DNA of 54,940 nt, taken from JAYPWI01 sp038135065 (GTDB taxonomy: Bacteria; Actinomycetota; Acidimicrobiia; Acidimicrobiales; Poriferisodalaceae). The stretch spans positions 1-54,940 of the forward strand of contig JAYPWI010000024.1 in assembly GCA_038135065.1 (NCBI GenBank), written 5' to 3'. The notes beneath the pieces were generated by a model. It saw only the letters and a list, made by a program, of their open reading frames with translations. It had not been told where the DNA came from and did no database searches. Below, piece by piece: positions 1 through 8,036 of this stretch. Position 1 is the first letter of the stretch. Every line of letters starts with the position of its first letter. The translations under genes and the position numbers were made by a program.

Positions 1-14
1 GCTACACACTTGCG

Positions 15-1085
15 ATGACGCCCCAACCCCCTCCGATGCGACCACGAGGCCGCATCGTTGGGGCCATCGCCTTCCTCGTGGGTTTCAGCCTCGCCTTGAG
101 CCTTGTGGGTGTCGTTGCGCGTCCTGACCCCATCGAGACCGGGCGTTCTGTGCTGCACGAGAAGTTCGATGCGCTCCGATCCCGGACCACGACCCCGGAC
201 ATCGTGTTCGTGGGCAACAGCCATGTCCATCGGACGGTCGTCCCCTCGGTCTTCGATAGCCGAATGGCCGAGCTCGGGTGCACGGTGACGTCCTACAACC
301 TGGGGGTTGTCGGCCTCAGGCGCAATGAACTTCCGAGCGTGCTGGATGCCGTTGACGCTCTGAGTAGTGGTCCACCTCGCTACGTGGTCGTTGGGCCCGT
401 GCTGAAGCTCGATATCGCCTACGAGGGCTTGTCGGATCTCAGCACCCGGAGCTTCTATCGGAGCGAGGAGTTCGGGGCGCTCGTCGGCCGCTGGCAGGCC
501 ACCGATGGGATCGGTGGGCGGAACGTGCCCTACGTCGTTGGCGTGTACTTCGGTGCGCAGGTTCCGGTTGGTGCACTCCACCACCTCCTACACCCCGACC
601 GGGCTTGGCCAGTCGGTAACCCTCCCCTGCTGGAGGCCGCACTTGTTGACGGGTACCTGAGCCTCGAGGACGAGGCGCCCTTCGATCCGGCCATCGCGGC
701 GAGAGAGGCCGAGCTCGACGCGTTCGTGGCCTCGGGCGAGTTCGCTGCTGCCCTCGACCCTGACCGGGATGCGACCATCGACACCACGGTCTTCGTTGCG
801 CGTTGGGAGGACCGCCTCGAGGCCGTTGGCCGGAGCACACCCATCCTGCTGCAGCAACCATCGGTGTTCTATCGGGAGGCGGCGCAGATTGAGTCAGCAT
901 TCCGTCGGGCACACCCGACGGTTCCCGTCGTCAACCTGGCAACACCGGAGCGACTCCCCCAACACCTCGATCCTGGCGAATGGTACGACCGAACGCATGT
1001 GCGTCGAGGGTTCGCCGAGGCCGCCTCGCTAGAGCTCGCCAACCAGATGTGCCCGATCGTCCAGGCAGGTAGGGACACCGACTGA
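15..1085 (+). CDS. SGNH-like (AlgJ/AlgX-type) membrane-anchored acyl-transfer partner
   Basis: This 356-residue protein has one N-terminal membrane segment (about residues 13-35) and an extracytoplasmic SGNH-hydrolase-like domain. A Ser nucleophile sits in VGNSH (Ser69), and a DxxH pair near the C-terminus (Asp325, His328 in YDRTH) completes a plausible catalytic triad. Its stop overlaps the start of the MBOAT gene (TGATG), so the two are translationally coupled. In alginate and other exopolysaccharide systems an AlgJ/AlgX-like protein takes acetyl groups delivered by an MBOAT and places them on a glycan; I infer the same division of labour here. The polymer is unknown, because no glycosyltransferase is in view. 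The start could also be Met8 or lie upstream of the window, since the frame stays open to the edge. Family sure, substrate unknown. Confidence 0.72.
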   Translation: MTPQPPPMRPRGRIVGAIAFLVGFSLALSLVGVVARPDPIETGRSVLHEKFDALRSRTTTPDIVFVGNSHVHRTVVPSVFDSRMAELGCTVTSYNLGVVGLRRNELPSVLDAVDALSSGPPRYVVVGPVLKLDIAYEGLSDLSTRSFYRSEEFGALVGRWQATDGIGGRNVPYVVGVYFGAQVPVGALHHLLHPDRAWPVGNPPLLEAALVDGYLSLEDEAPFDPAIAAREAELDAFVASGEFAAALDPDRDATIDTTVFVARWEDRLEAVGRSTPILLQQPSVFYREAAQIESAFRRAHPTVPVVNLATPERLPQHLDPGEWYDRTHVRRGFAEAASLELANQMCPIVQAGRDTD

Positions 1086-2488
1086 TGCTGTTCGTCGAGG
1101 CTCGATTTTTCGCCTTTCTCGCCATCGTGATGCTCCTGTACTGGGGTGTGCTCAGGGGTCGGCGTCAGCGGCACGTCTTCCTCCTTGCGAGCAGCTACCT
1201 GTTCTACGCAGCCTGGGACTGGCGTTTTCTCGGTCTGATCGTTCTCTCGTCGGCAGTCGACTATGTCGTCGCCTTGCGTTTGGTACAGAGCGCCAGCCAG
1301 GCGGCGCGTAAGGGCTGGCTCCTGGCGTCCCTGCTGGTCAACCTGGGAATGCTCGGGGTCTTCAAGTACGCAGGCTTCTTTGTCGACTCCCTGACAGGGA
1401 TTCTCGAGGCAGTTGGCTTGGGGGTGTCACAGACCACCCTGAACATCACCCTCCCCGTCGGCATCAGCTTCTTCACCTTCCAGACGCTGAGTTACACCAT
1501 CGACGTGTATCGCGGCACTCTCGCGCCGCGTCGCAACTTCCTGGAGATCGCTACCTTCGTGGCCTTCTTCCCGCAGTTGGTTGCCGGCCCGATCGTCCGA
1601 GCCGCCCACTTCCTCCCCCAGATGGACACACCGAGATCCTGGCGGCTCATTCCGTGGCGTCAGGCCGGCACCCTCATGGTGATCGGGTTCATCAAGAAGG
1701 CGGTCATCGCCGACAGCCTCGCAGTCGAGGTCGACAACGTGTTCGCCGATCCCGGTGCCCACTCGTCCCTCGCCGTGGCCGAAGGCGTCGTGATGTACGC
1801 CGCGCAGATCTACTGCGATTTCTCGGGCTACTCCGACATGGCGATCGCCATCGCCTTGATGCTGGGCTACTCCCTCACCGACAACTTCAGGTGGCCCTAC
1901 CTGTCCTCCAACATCACCGAGTTCTGGCGCCGATGGCACATCAGCCTGTCGACGTGGTTACGCGACTACCTCTACATCAGCCTGGGCGGTAACCGCGGAG
2001 GCCTCTCACGAACCCGGCGCAACCTGATGTTGACCATGTTGCTGGGGGGCTTGTGGCACGGCGCCGGATGGAACTTCGTCGTCTGGGGAGGCCTCCACGG
2101 CGTGGCCTTGGTCCTGCACCGCTGGTGGAGCACTCACCGGACCGGATCACCTGGCCTGGGCGCAGTCGGTCGGGTCGGCGGAACCGCCCTGACCTTCACC
2201 TTCGTGTGCGCGGCCTGGATCTTCTTCCGTGCAACGGACCTCGCCCACGCTCTCGATGTGATCGTCAGGATCCTTGCGTTCGACAGCCACGGCGAAGCAC
2301 TCCCGTCGGCCAGCCTGTGGTTGCTCTGCGCTGCCGCGATCGGGCACGCCACTGTCGCACGACACCACGAGCGCCTCAGGAGGTGCTTGCCGGACCCGGC
2401 CTACGCCCTCGCCCTTGGCATCCTCGCCGGCCTGGCGGTAGCCCTTGTCCCCCTGGGGAACCGGCCGTTCATCTACTTCCAGTTCTGA
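1085..2488 (+). CDS. MBOAT family membrane-bound O-acyltransferase (AlgI-like)
   Basis: This 467-residue multi-pass membrane protein belongs to the MBOAT family. The hallmark LGGLWHGAGWN segment carries the presumed catalytic His (His325), close to the AlgI position. Other MBOAT signatures are FPQLVAGPIVR (about residues 160-170), the YCDFSGYSDMAI helix and the FWRRWHISLSTWLRDYLYI block. MBOATs move an acyl group, usually acetyl, from a cytoplasmic donor across the membrane to an extracytoplasmic acceptor. Its partner is the SGNH-like protein encoded immediately upstream with a one-base overlap. The length is normal for bacterial AlgI/DltB/PatA-like proteins. No alginate genes are nearby, so the name algI is not used; the target could be a capsule, teichoic-acid-like or secreted glycan. 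Confidence 0.92.
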   Translation: MLFVEARFFAFLAIVMLLYWGVLRGRRQRHVFLLASSYLFYAAWDWRFLGLIVLSSAVDYVVALRLVQSASQAARKGWLLASLLVNLGMLGVFKYAGFFVDSLTGILEAVGLGVSQTTLNITLPVGISFFTFQTLSYTIDVYRGTLAPRRNFLEIATFVAFFPQLVAGPIVRAAHFLPQMDTPRSWRLIPWRQAGTLMVIGFIKKAVIADSLAVEVDNVFADPGAHSSLAVAEGVVMYAAQIYCDFSGYSDMAIAIALMLGYSLTDNFRWPYLSSNITEFWRRWHISLSTWLRDYLYISLGGNRGGLSRTRRNLMLTMLLGGLWHGAGWNFVVWGGLHGVALVLHRWWSTHRTGSPGLGAVGRVGGTALTFTFVCAAWIFFRATDLAHALDVIVRILAFDSHGEALPSASLWLLCAAAIGHATVARHHERLRRCLPDPAYALALGILAGLAVALVPLGNRPFIYFQF

Positions 2489-2546
2489 TCTGCGGAGCTG
2501 TGAAGGCAACTGGGAGGCCCGGCCCGAGGCCCTCTAGGGTGATCCG

Positions 2547-3311
2547 ATGGACCAGCACGGTGAGCGATCGCCAGTCATCTTGATTACCGGAGGAAGCAGA
2601 GGAATCGGCGCTGCGACCGCACTCCTCGCGGCCCGAGCCGGTTACGACGTTGCGTTCAGCTACAACAGCGATCTCGCTGCAGCCGAGGAGGTAGCAGCCG
2701 GCGTCCGTGCAACTGGCCAGCGTTGCTTCTTCCGCGCGTGCGACGTCGGTGACGAACAGCAGATCGTCGACCTGTTCGAGGCGACCGACACCCAGCTGGG
2801 CACCCCGGCTGCCGTAGTGGTGAACGCAGGCATCCTCTTCGAACGGTCCCGAGTGGAGGATCTCTCGGTGAGCCGTATCGAACGGGTTCTGACAGTCAAC
2901 GTGATCGGGGCCTTCGTCACCTGTCGGGAGGCCGTACGGCGAATGGCCACCGACTATGGCGGATCGGGCGGCGCCATCGTCGTCCTGTCGTCGGCTGCGG
3001 CCCGCCTTGGGAGTCCCAACGAGTTCGTCGACTACGCAGCATCCAAAGGGGCAACCGATTCGCTCATCGTCGGCCTGGCAAAGGAGACGGCCACCAGGGG
3101 CATCCGGGTCAATGGGGTACGTCCAGGACTGATCCACACGGATATTCACCTCGATGCTGGCGTGACGGACCGAATCGGTGAGTTGGTCGGTGGGGTCCCG
3201 ATGGGCCGAGGTGGTACCGCAGAGGAGACCGCAGCACCCGTCCTCTGGCTGTGCTCGGACGAGGCCAGCTACATCACAGGCACCATCGTGGACGTGACGG
3301 GCGGGCGCTGA
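2547..3311 (+). CDS. SDR family oxidoreductase (FabG-like)
   Basis: This 254-residue classical short-chain dehydrogenase/reductase has the Rossmann motif TGGSRGIG at residues 14-21, an NAG motif near residue 93, Asn118, a catalytic Ser149 region, and the YxxxK pair Tyr163/Lys167. The sequence resembles sugar- or 3-oxoacyl-reductases that use NADP(H); the real substrate cannot be read from sequence. The ATG at 2547 follows a TAGGGT -10-like box by six bases with no Shine-Dalgarno, which suggests a leaderless transcript independent of the MBOAT gene 58 bases upstream. The gene converges on parE, and its stop codon lies in the left arm of a shared hairpin. Confidence 0.9.
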   Translation: MDQHGERSPVILITGGSRGIGAATALLAARAGYDVAFSYNSDLAAAEEVAAGVRATGQRCFFRACDVGDEQQIVDLFEATDTQLGTPAAVVVNAGILFERSRVEDLSVSRIERVLTVNVIGAFVTCREAVRRMATDYGGSGGAIVVLSSAAARLGSPNEFVDYAASKGATDSLIVGLAKETATRGIRVNGVRPGLIHTDIHLDAGVTDRIGELVGGVPMGRGGTAEETAAPVLWLCSDEASYITGTIVDVTGGR

Positions 3312-3330
3312 GGGGGATAGCCGCCCTCAG
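3308..3330. terminator. Hairpin between convergent SDR and parE genes, containing both stops
   Basis: The arms CTGAGGG (3308-3314) and CCCTCAG (3324-3330) are perfect inverted repeats around a 9-nt loop. The SDR TGA lies in the left arm and the parE stop (TCA on plus) in the right arm. There is no T-tract on either side, so this would be an actinobacterial-type U-less bidirectional terminator if it works as one. Confidence 0.5.
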
Positions 3331-5378
3331 ACGTCGAGGGCGTGTCCGTACGCCTGGCTGTGGCGGACGATGAAGTCCTTCCTCGGCTCAACGGGCGCTC
3401 CCATCATCACCGAGAACGCCCGCTCGGCCGCCTTGGCGTCGTCGATGGTGATACGCCGCAGGACCCGACTCTCCGGATCGAGGGTCGTCTCCAGCAGCTC
3501 ATCGTCGTCCATCTCACCGAGTCCCTTGAAACGGGTCACCCGATAGCGACGGCCCGCCGTCTCGAGTTCGGCTGTCCGAGTCTGGAGCGCAGCCTCGGAA
3601 TACACGAACTCCTTGGACTGACCGATGGTGATGGCGTGGGTCGGTGGCTGTGCGGCGTAGACCCGACCGTCCTCGAGGAGGGGTCGCATGTAGTGGTACA
3701 CGAGGGTCAGGACAAGGCAACGGATGTGGCTACCATCCACATCTGCGTCGGCCAGCAGGACCAACCGGCTGTACCGGGCTGCCTGTAGATCGAAGTCCGT
3801 TCCCGAGCCGGCGCCGATTGCGGTGAACAAGGCGGTCGCCTCTGCGTTGTCGAGCACGGCTTTGCGGGTGCCCTTCCCCGCGTTGACGACCTTGCCACGC
3901 AGGGGCAGAACCGCCTGCCACGCGCTGTCACGGGCCCGCTTTGCTGGGCCAGCGGCCGAGTCGCCCTCGACGATCAGCAGCTCCCCTTCAGGGTGCAGCC
4001 GACAGTCGGCGAGCTTGTCGGGAAGGCCATTGTTCCCCAGCGCGGCCGCTTTGCGACGGGTGTCCAAGGCCTGCTTGGTGCTCACCCGGTTCACGATGGC
4101 GTCCCCGACCTTGTCCAGGAGCGCCTTGACGTGCACCTTCTTGGAGCTTGCGGCCGAACCCGAGAGCCAGCCCTTCATACCGTCCCGCACCACCGAGCTC
4201 ACGATTCGCTGGATCTCAGGAGTACCGAGCTCTCGTTTGGTCTGTCCTCTGAACTGGGGCTCGGGGAACGTGGCTCGCACTACTGCGATCAAACCCTCCT
4301 GCACGTCCTCCCGCTGGGCCTTGCCGTCGTCCTTGAGCTTGCGCAACTTGCGGGGATCGGACTCGGAGAGAGCGGCGTTGATCGCTGCGGTCAGGGCTCG
4401 ATCGAACCCAGCGACATGGGTACCGCCATCCGGGGTCGGGATGGTGTTCACGAAGCTCACGATGCGAGTGTCATAGGCACTCACCCATCGCATCGCAACA
4501 TCGACCTGACAGGGCCGGGTGACCTCGGTCAGCTTTCCGTCGACGGGAACCTTCTCGGTGAAGGTGCCTTCCCCCGACAGCTCGACAACCCCGGTCACCT
4601 GAGCAACGTCCCCGCTCAGGAACTCCACGAAATCGGCTAGCCCGCCCTTGGCCACGAACTCCTCCGGCGGAGAGGTGTGGCCCTTTCTGCGATCGTTGAG
4701 CCGGATCTTGAGCCCCGGCACCAGGAAGCAGACCTGCGCAAGCCGATCGCGCACCTCGCCGTAGTCGATGTCGGCCTCACCGTCGAAGATGTCCCGGTCG
4801 GGCCAGAACCGCACCCGAGTTCCCGTCCGCTTCGCCGGTACCTTGCCAACCCGCTCGAGCTGATGTGAGGCACGGAACCGGCCATTGGATGCGCTGTGGC
4901 CCGCCACCTGATCCCGAAACTCGAGCCGATGGGTGTGTCCTCCCCGATTGACATCGACCTCGAGACGACTCGACAGGGCATTGACGACCGAGGCCCCGAC
5001 ACCGTGCAAGCCCCCAGAGGCTCCGTAGGCTCCCCCGCCGAACTTGCCGCCGGCGTGGAGCTCCGTGAAGACCACCTCCAGCGCCGTGACTCCCCGCTGC
5101 TTCTCGTCGATGGGAATGCCCCGACCGTTGTCAACGACTTCGTATGACCCGTCGGGATGGAACACCACCTCGATCTGATTGCAATGGCCGGCTGCGGCCT
5201 CGTCGACTCCGTTGTCGATGATCTCCCAGAGCAGGTGGGTCAACCCGGCCGAACCGGTTCCGCCGATGTACATGCCAGGACGCTTGCGAACCGCGGCAAG
5301 ACCCTCGAGGACTTCGATGGATGCTGCGTCATAGTTCTGCTGGTTGGTGCGGTTCATGAGATCAGTCGTCGCATTCAT
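3327..5378 (-). CDS. parE: DNA topoisomerase IV subunit B (ParE-type, GHKL ATPase)
   Basis: This is the 683-residue ATPase subunit of a type IIA topoisomerase. The N-terminal GHKL domain shows RKRPGMYIGGTG, the WEIIDNGVDEA helix, DNGRGIP and the GLHGVGASVVNALS lid. The TOPRIM domain shows the EGDSA and PLRGKVVN motifs and the LLADADVDGSHI metal site. It pairs with ParC, encoded just upstream with an ATGA overlap. I favour topoisomerase IV over gyrase because the partner lacks a clear GyrA box and because gyrAB normally sits near dnaA in this phylum, but gyrase cannot be excluded. The start at 5378 is set by the overlap; an internal ATG seven codons later is possible. Confidence 0.88.
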   Translation of the reverse strand: MNATTDLMNRTNQQNYDAASIEVLEGLAAVRKRPGMYIGGTGSAGLTHLLWEIIDNGVDEAAAGHCNQIEVVFHPDGSYEVVDNGRGIPIDEKQRGVTALEVVFTELHAGGKFGGGAYGASGGLHGVGASVVNALSSRLEVDVNRGGHTHRLEFRDQVAGHSASNGRFRASHQLERVGKVPAKRTGTRVRFWPDRDIFDGEADIDYGEVRDRLAQVCFLVPGLKIRLNDRRKGHTSPPEEFVAKGGLADFVEFLSGDVAQVTGVVELSGEGTFTEKVPVDGKLTEVTRPCQVDVAMRWVSAYDTRIVSFVNTIPTPDGGTHVAGFDRALTAAINAALSESDPRKLRKLKDDGKAQREDVQEGLIAVVRATFPEPQFRGQTKRELGTPEIQRIVSSVVRDGMKGWLSGSAASSKKVHVKALLDKVGDAIVNRVSTKQALDTRRKAAALGNNGLPDKLADCRLHPEGELLIVEGDSAAGPAKRARDSAWQAVLPLRGKVVNAGKGTRKAVLDNAEATALFTAIGAGSGTDFDLQAARYSRLVLLADADVDGSHIRCLVLTLVYHYMRPLLEDGRVYAAQPPTHAITIGQSKEFVYSEAALQTRTAELETAGRRYRVTRFKGLGEMDDDELLETTLDPESRVLRRITIDDAKAAERAFSVMMGAPVEPRKDFIVRHSQAYGHALDV

Positions 5379-7804
5379 CGGAATCGGTACTCGCCGAGGT
5401 GAAGGATCCGGTAGCCCAGGTCGACCGCAGCACCATCGCGTCGGGTGGGATCGAGGGTGACGGCCACGGGAGTCGGATCGCTGTGCCGACCTTCGGCATC
5501 GGAGCTCACAATGGCCCCTACCTGCTGATTTCTCCCGACCCAGCCGTATGCCAGGGTGGTTTCGAACCCTCGGAAGCGCACCACCCTCACCCCTCCTGTC
5601 GCCCGACCCTTGGCGGGAACCTCCGCCAGATCGGTGACCTTGGTGGCCCCCTCGTCGGTGACCACCACTACTACCCCACCGAACTCCACCAAACCGGCGG
5701 CGATCACCGATGCACCCGGCTTGAGCTTCATTCCGGCGACACCGGCTGCACCAGGCCCTTGCACCGAAATCGTGGCCGCAGCGGTGCGCAGCACCTGCCC
5801 ATCCGAGGCCACCACAGCGATCTCGGCGTCGTCCGAGGCTCCGAAGGCGGCAACCAGGCGATCGTCGTTCTTCAGGTTGATGACCACCGCTCCACTCCGG
5901 CTCGAGCGCAGGGCATCACCCTCGATCCGTTTGGCTACGCCAGCGCGCGTCATCAGGACCGCACTCCCAGTGGTGCTCGACAGCAACCCGACGAGCCGCT
6001 CTCCCCGAGCCAGGCTGAACATCTCCGTCACTGCCGCGCCGCGGCTTCCCCGCACCATCTCAGGTACATCGCGGGCACGAACCGACAACAATCGTCCCCG
6101 ATCCGTGATCCCGAACACCGGCTCGAAGGCTGCAGTGTCGACATGAGCGGACACCACATCGTGCCGGCCTGGCTTCGCCGAAAACGCCTCGTCAGGAGAC
6201 GTCCGACCTAGGAGACCCGACGTCGAAAGAGTGATGAGGACGGGCACATCACCCAGAGCTGCATCCGTTACATCGACGGTGACTGAGGTGTCATCGAGAA
6301 CCACGACGTCGCTGGCAGCGAGGATGGTCGACCGCCGGGGCCCGCCGAACTCCTCGGCCAGTTCCCTCAACTCCCGACCAACGATGGTGCGCTGGCGCTG
6401 CTCGGAGGCGAGAATTCGTTCGTACTCGGCGATTGCCCGTTGCACCTCGGCAAGCTCCTCGCGCAGCTTTCCGACCTCGAGCGCGGTCAGTCGGCGGAGC
6501 TGCATGTCCAGGATGTGGTTCGCCTGGATCTCAGAAAGGGCGAGACGCTCGATCAGCTGGCTTCGGGCGGTCGGCACGTCAGCAGACCCCCGGATGATGG
6601 CGATCACGAGGTCGATGTTGTCGAGGGCGATCAGCAGTCCGGTCAGGATGTGCTCACGGTCCCGGGCTCGGGACAGACGATGGTTGGTGCGGCGCACCAC
6701 GACATCGAGGCGATGTTCCACGTAGTAGTGGCAGAGGTCGTACAGGCCCAAGGTCGACGGAACCCCGTCGACCAAGGCGACGTTGTTGATGCCGAAGCTC
6801 TCTTCCAGCGGGGTCAACCGGTAGAGCTTTTCCAGCAGTGCGTGAGGGTTCACTCCGGCCTTGCACTCCACGACGAGGCGCAAGCCGTGGTTACGATCGC
6901 TGAGGTCGTTCACCGCAGCCACCCCGTCGAGCCGGCCCTGGCCGACGAGCTCTCTGATCTTGGCCTGTACCCGCTCTGGCCCGACCATGTACGGGAGCTC
7001 GGTCACCACGATGCCGTCCCGACGCGAGCTGATGGGCTCGATCTCGGCCCGGGCACGAACTCGCACCGTGCCCCGGCCGATCGCATATGCCTCTCGAATC
7101 GAACCGTCGTCGACGATGATGCCACCGCCAGGAAAGTCCGGGCCAGGCACGAACTCCATCAACTCGTCGACCGTCGGCTTGGGCCGTCTGCGGGTCAGGA
7201 CCAGATCGATGGCCCCCGCTATTTCCGAGAGGTTGTGCGGCGCCATGTTGGTCGCCATGCCCACTGCGATGCCGCTGGCCCCGTTGACAAGCAGATTCGG
7301 CAGCAGGCCGGGCAAGGCCACGGGTTCCTCCCGCTCGCCGTCGAAATTCGGGCGGAAGTCGACAGTGTCCTCGTCGATGCCGTCGACCATGGGCATGGCG
7401 GCCGCCGACAGGCGGGCTTCGGTGTAGCGGTACGCGGCAGGCGGGTCGTCCAGGCTGCCGAAGTTCCCCTTCGGATCGACGAGGGGCACTGACATGGCGA
7501 AGCTCTGGCCCATTCGGACCAGGGCTTCGTAGATGGCGCTGTCCCCGTGCGGGTGGTACTTCCCCATCACTTCACCCACGACGCCGGCCGACTTGCGGAA
7601 CGGCGAACCGGGCCGCAGACCGAGATCGTTCATGACGTACAGAATCCGCCGCTGCACCGGTTTGAGGCCGTCACGGACGTCAGGGATGGCCCTTGCGGTC
7701 GTGACCGAGAGCGCGTAGGGCATGAAGGAATCACGCATCTCGTCGACCACGGACACGTCGACGACGTCACGAGCTATGGACGTTGGTGCCTGCGGGCGAG
7801 CCAT
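5375..7804 (-). CDS. parC: DNA topoisomerase IV subunit A (ParC/GyrA-type)
   Basis: This is the 809-residue DNA breakage-reunion subunit. The N-terminal winged-helix/tower region includes RAIPDVRDGLKPVQRRILY, KYHPHGDSAIYEALVRM and the catalytic Tyr in PAAYRYTEARLS; the IAVGMATNMAPHN stretch is also typical. The C-terminal beta-pinwheel carries repeats but no clear QRRGGKG GyrA box; PAKGRATGGV stands in a similar place. That favours a decatenating topoisomerase IV. I chose the ATG at 7804 (MARPQAP), preceded by GGAGA nine bases upstream, over an in-frame start at 7924 that would add 40 low-quality residues. The order parC-parE with a 4-base overlap is the reverse of the common parE-parC order. 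A TACAGT -10-like box lies at 7845-7850. Confidence 0.88.
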   Translation of the reverse strand: MARPQAPTSIARDVVDVSVVDEMRDSFMPYALSVTTARAIPDVRDGLKPVQRRILYVMNDLGLRPGSPFRKSAGVVGEVMGKYHPHGDSAIYEALVRMGQSFAMSVPLVDPKGNFGSLDDPPAAYRYTEARLSAAAMPMVDGIDEDTVDFRPNFDGEREEPVALPGLLPNLLVNGASGIAVGMATNMAPHNLSEIAGAIDLVLTRRRPKPTVDELMEFVPGPDFPGGGIIVDDGSIREAYAIGRGTVRVRARAEIEPISSRRDGIVVTELPYMVGPERVQAKIRELVGQGRLDGVAAVNDLSDRNHGLRLVVECKAGVNPHALLEKLYRLTPLEESFGINNVALVDGVPSTLGLYDLCHYYVEHRLDVVVRRTNHRLSRARDREHILTGLLIALDNIDLVIAIIRGSADVPTARSQLIERLALSEIQANHILDMQLRRLTALEVGKLREELAEVQRAIAEYERILASEQRQRTIVGRELRELAEEFGGPRRSTILAASDVVVLDDTSVTVDVTDAALGDVPVLITLSTSGLLGRTSPDEAFSAKPGRHDVVSAHVDTAAFEPVFGITDRGRLLSVRARDVPEMVRGSRGAAVTEMFSLARGERLVGLLSSTTGSAVLMTRAGVAKRIEGDALRSSRSGAVVINLKNDDRLVAAFGASDDAEIAVVASDGQVLRTAAATISVQGPGAAGVAGMKLKPGASVIAAGLVEFGGVVVVVTDEGATKVTDLAEVPAKGRATGGVRVVRFRGFETTLAYGWVGRNQQVGAIVSSDAEGRHSDPTPVAVTLDPTRRDGAAVDLGYRILHLGEYRFR

Positions 7805-7844
7805 GGCGGACGGTCTCCATTTCGATCCATTGGGCCAAGGATCG

Positions 7845-7850
7845 ACTGTA
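7845..7850 (-). promoter_or_regulatory. Candidate -10 box for parC-parE
   Basis: TACAGT on the minus strand lies 40 bases before the parC ATG and fits TANNNT. No convincing -35 was seen 17 bases upstream. The 232-base divergent region 7805-8036 must also hold the promoter of the plus-strand gene at 8037, for which I could not choose a box. Confidence 0.3.
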
Positions 7851-8036
7851 CGGCGCAGTGGATCACGAGTGGTGGCATAGCCCCTAGGCGAACAGACGAT
7901 TCGGGCGCCCCGTTTGAACTCCACGGCCGGTCACCCGGTAGCCTTTCCCAACTGCGGTGATCTGGGAGGGGCCTATGTCCTCCCCGGCCCACCTCACCGA
8001 TCAGAACCACACCGCCGGAACACCCGGAGCATCACG

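Noticed and set aside
7805..7924. 40-residue N-terminal extension of ParC
   Set aside because: The extension is basic, without the family's sequence; the ATG at 7804 has a ribosome site and gives the normal ParC N-terminus.
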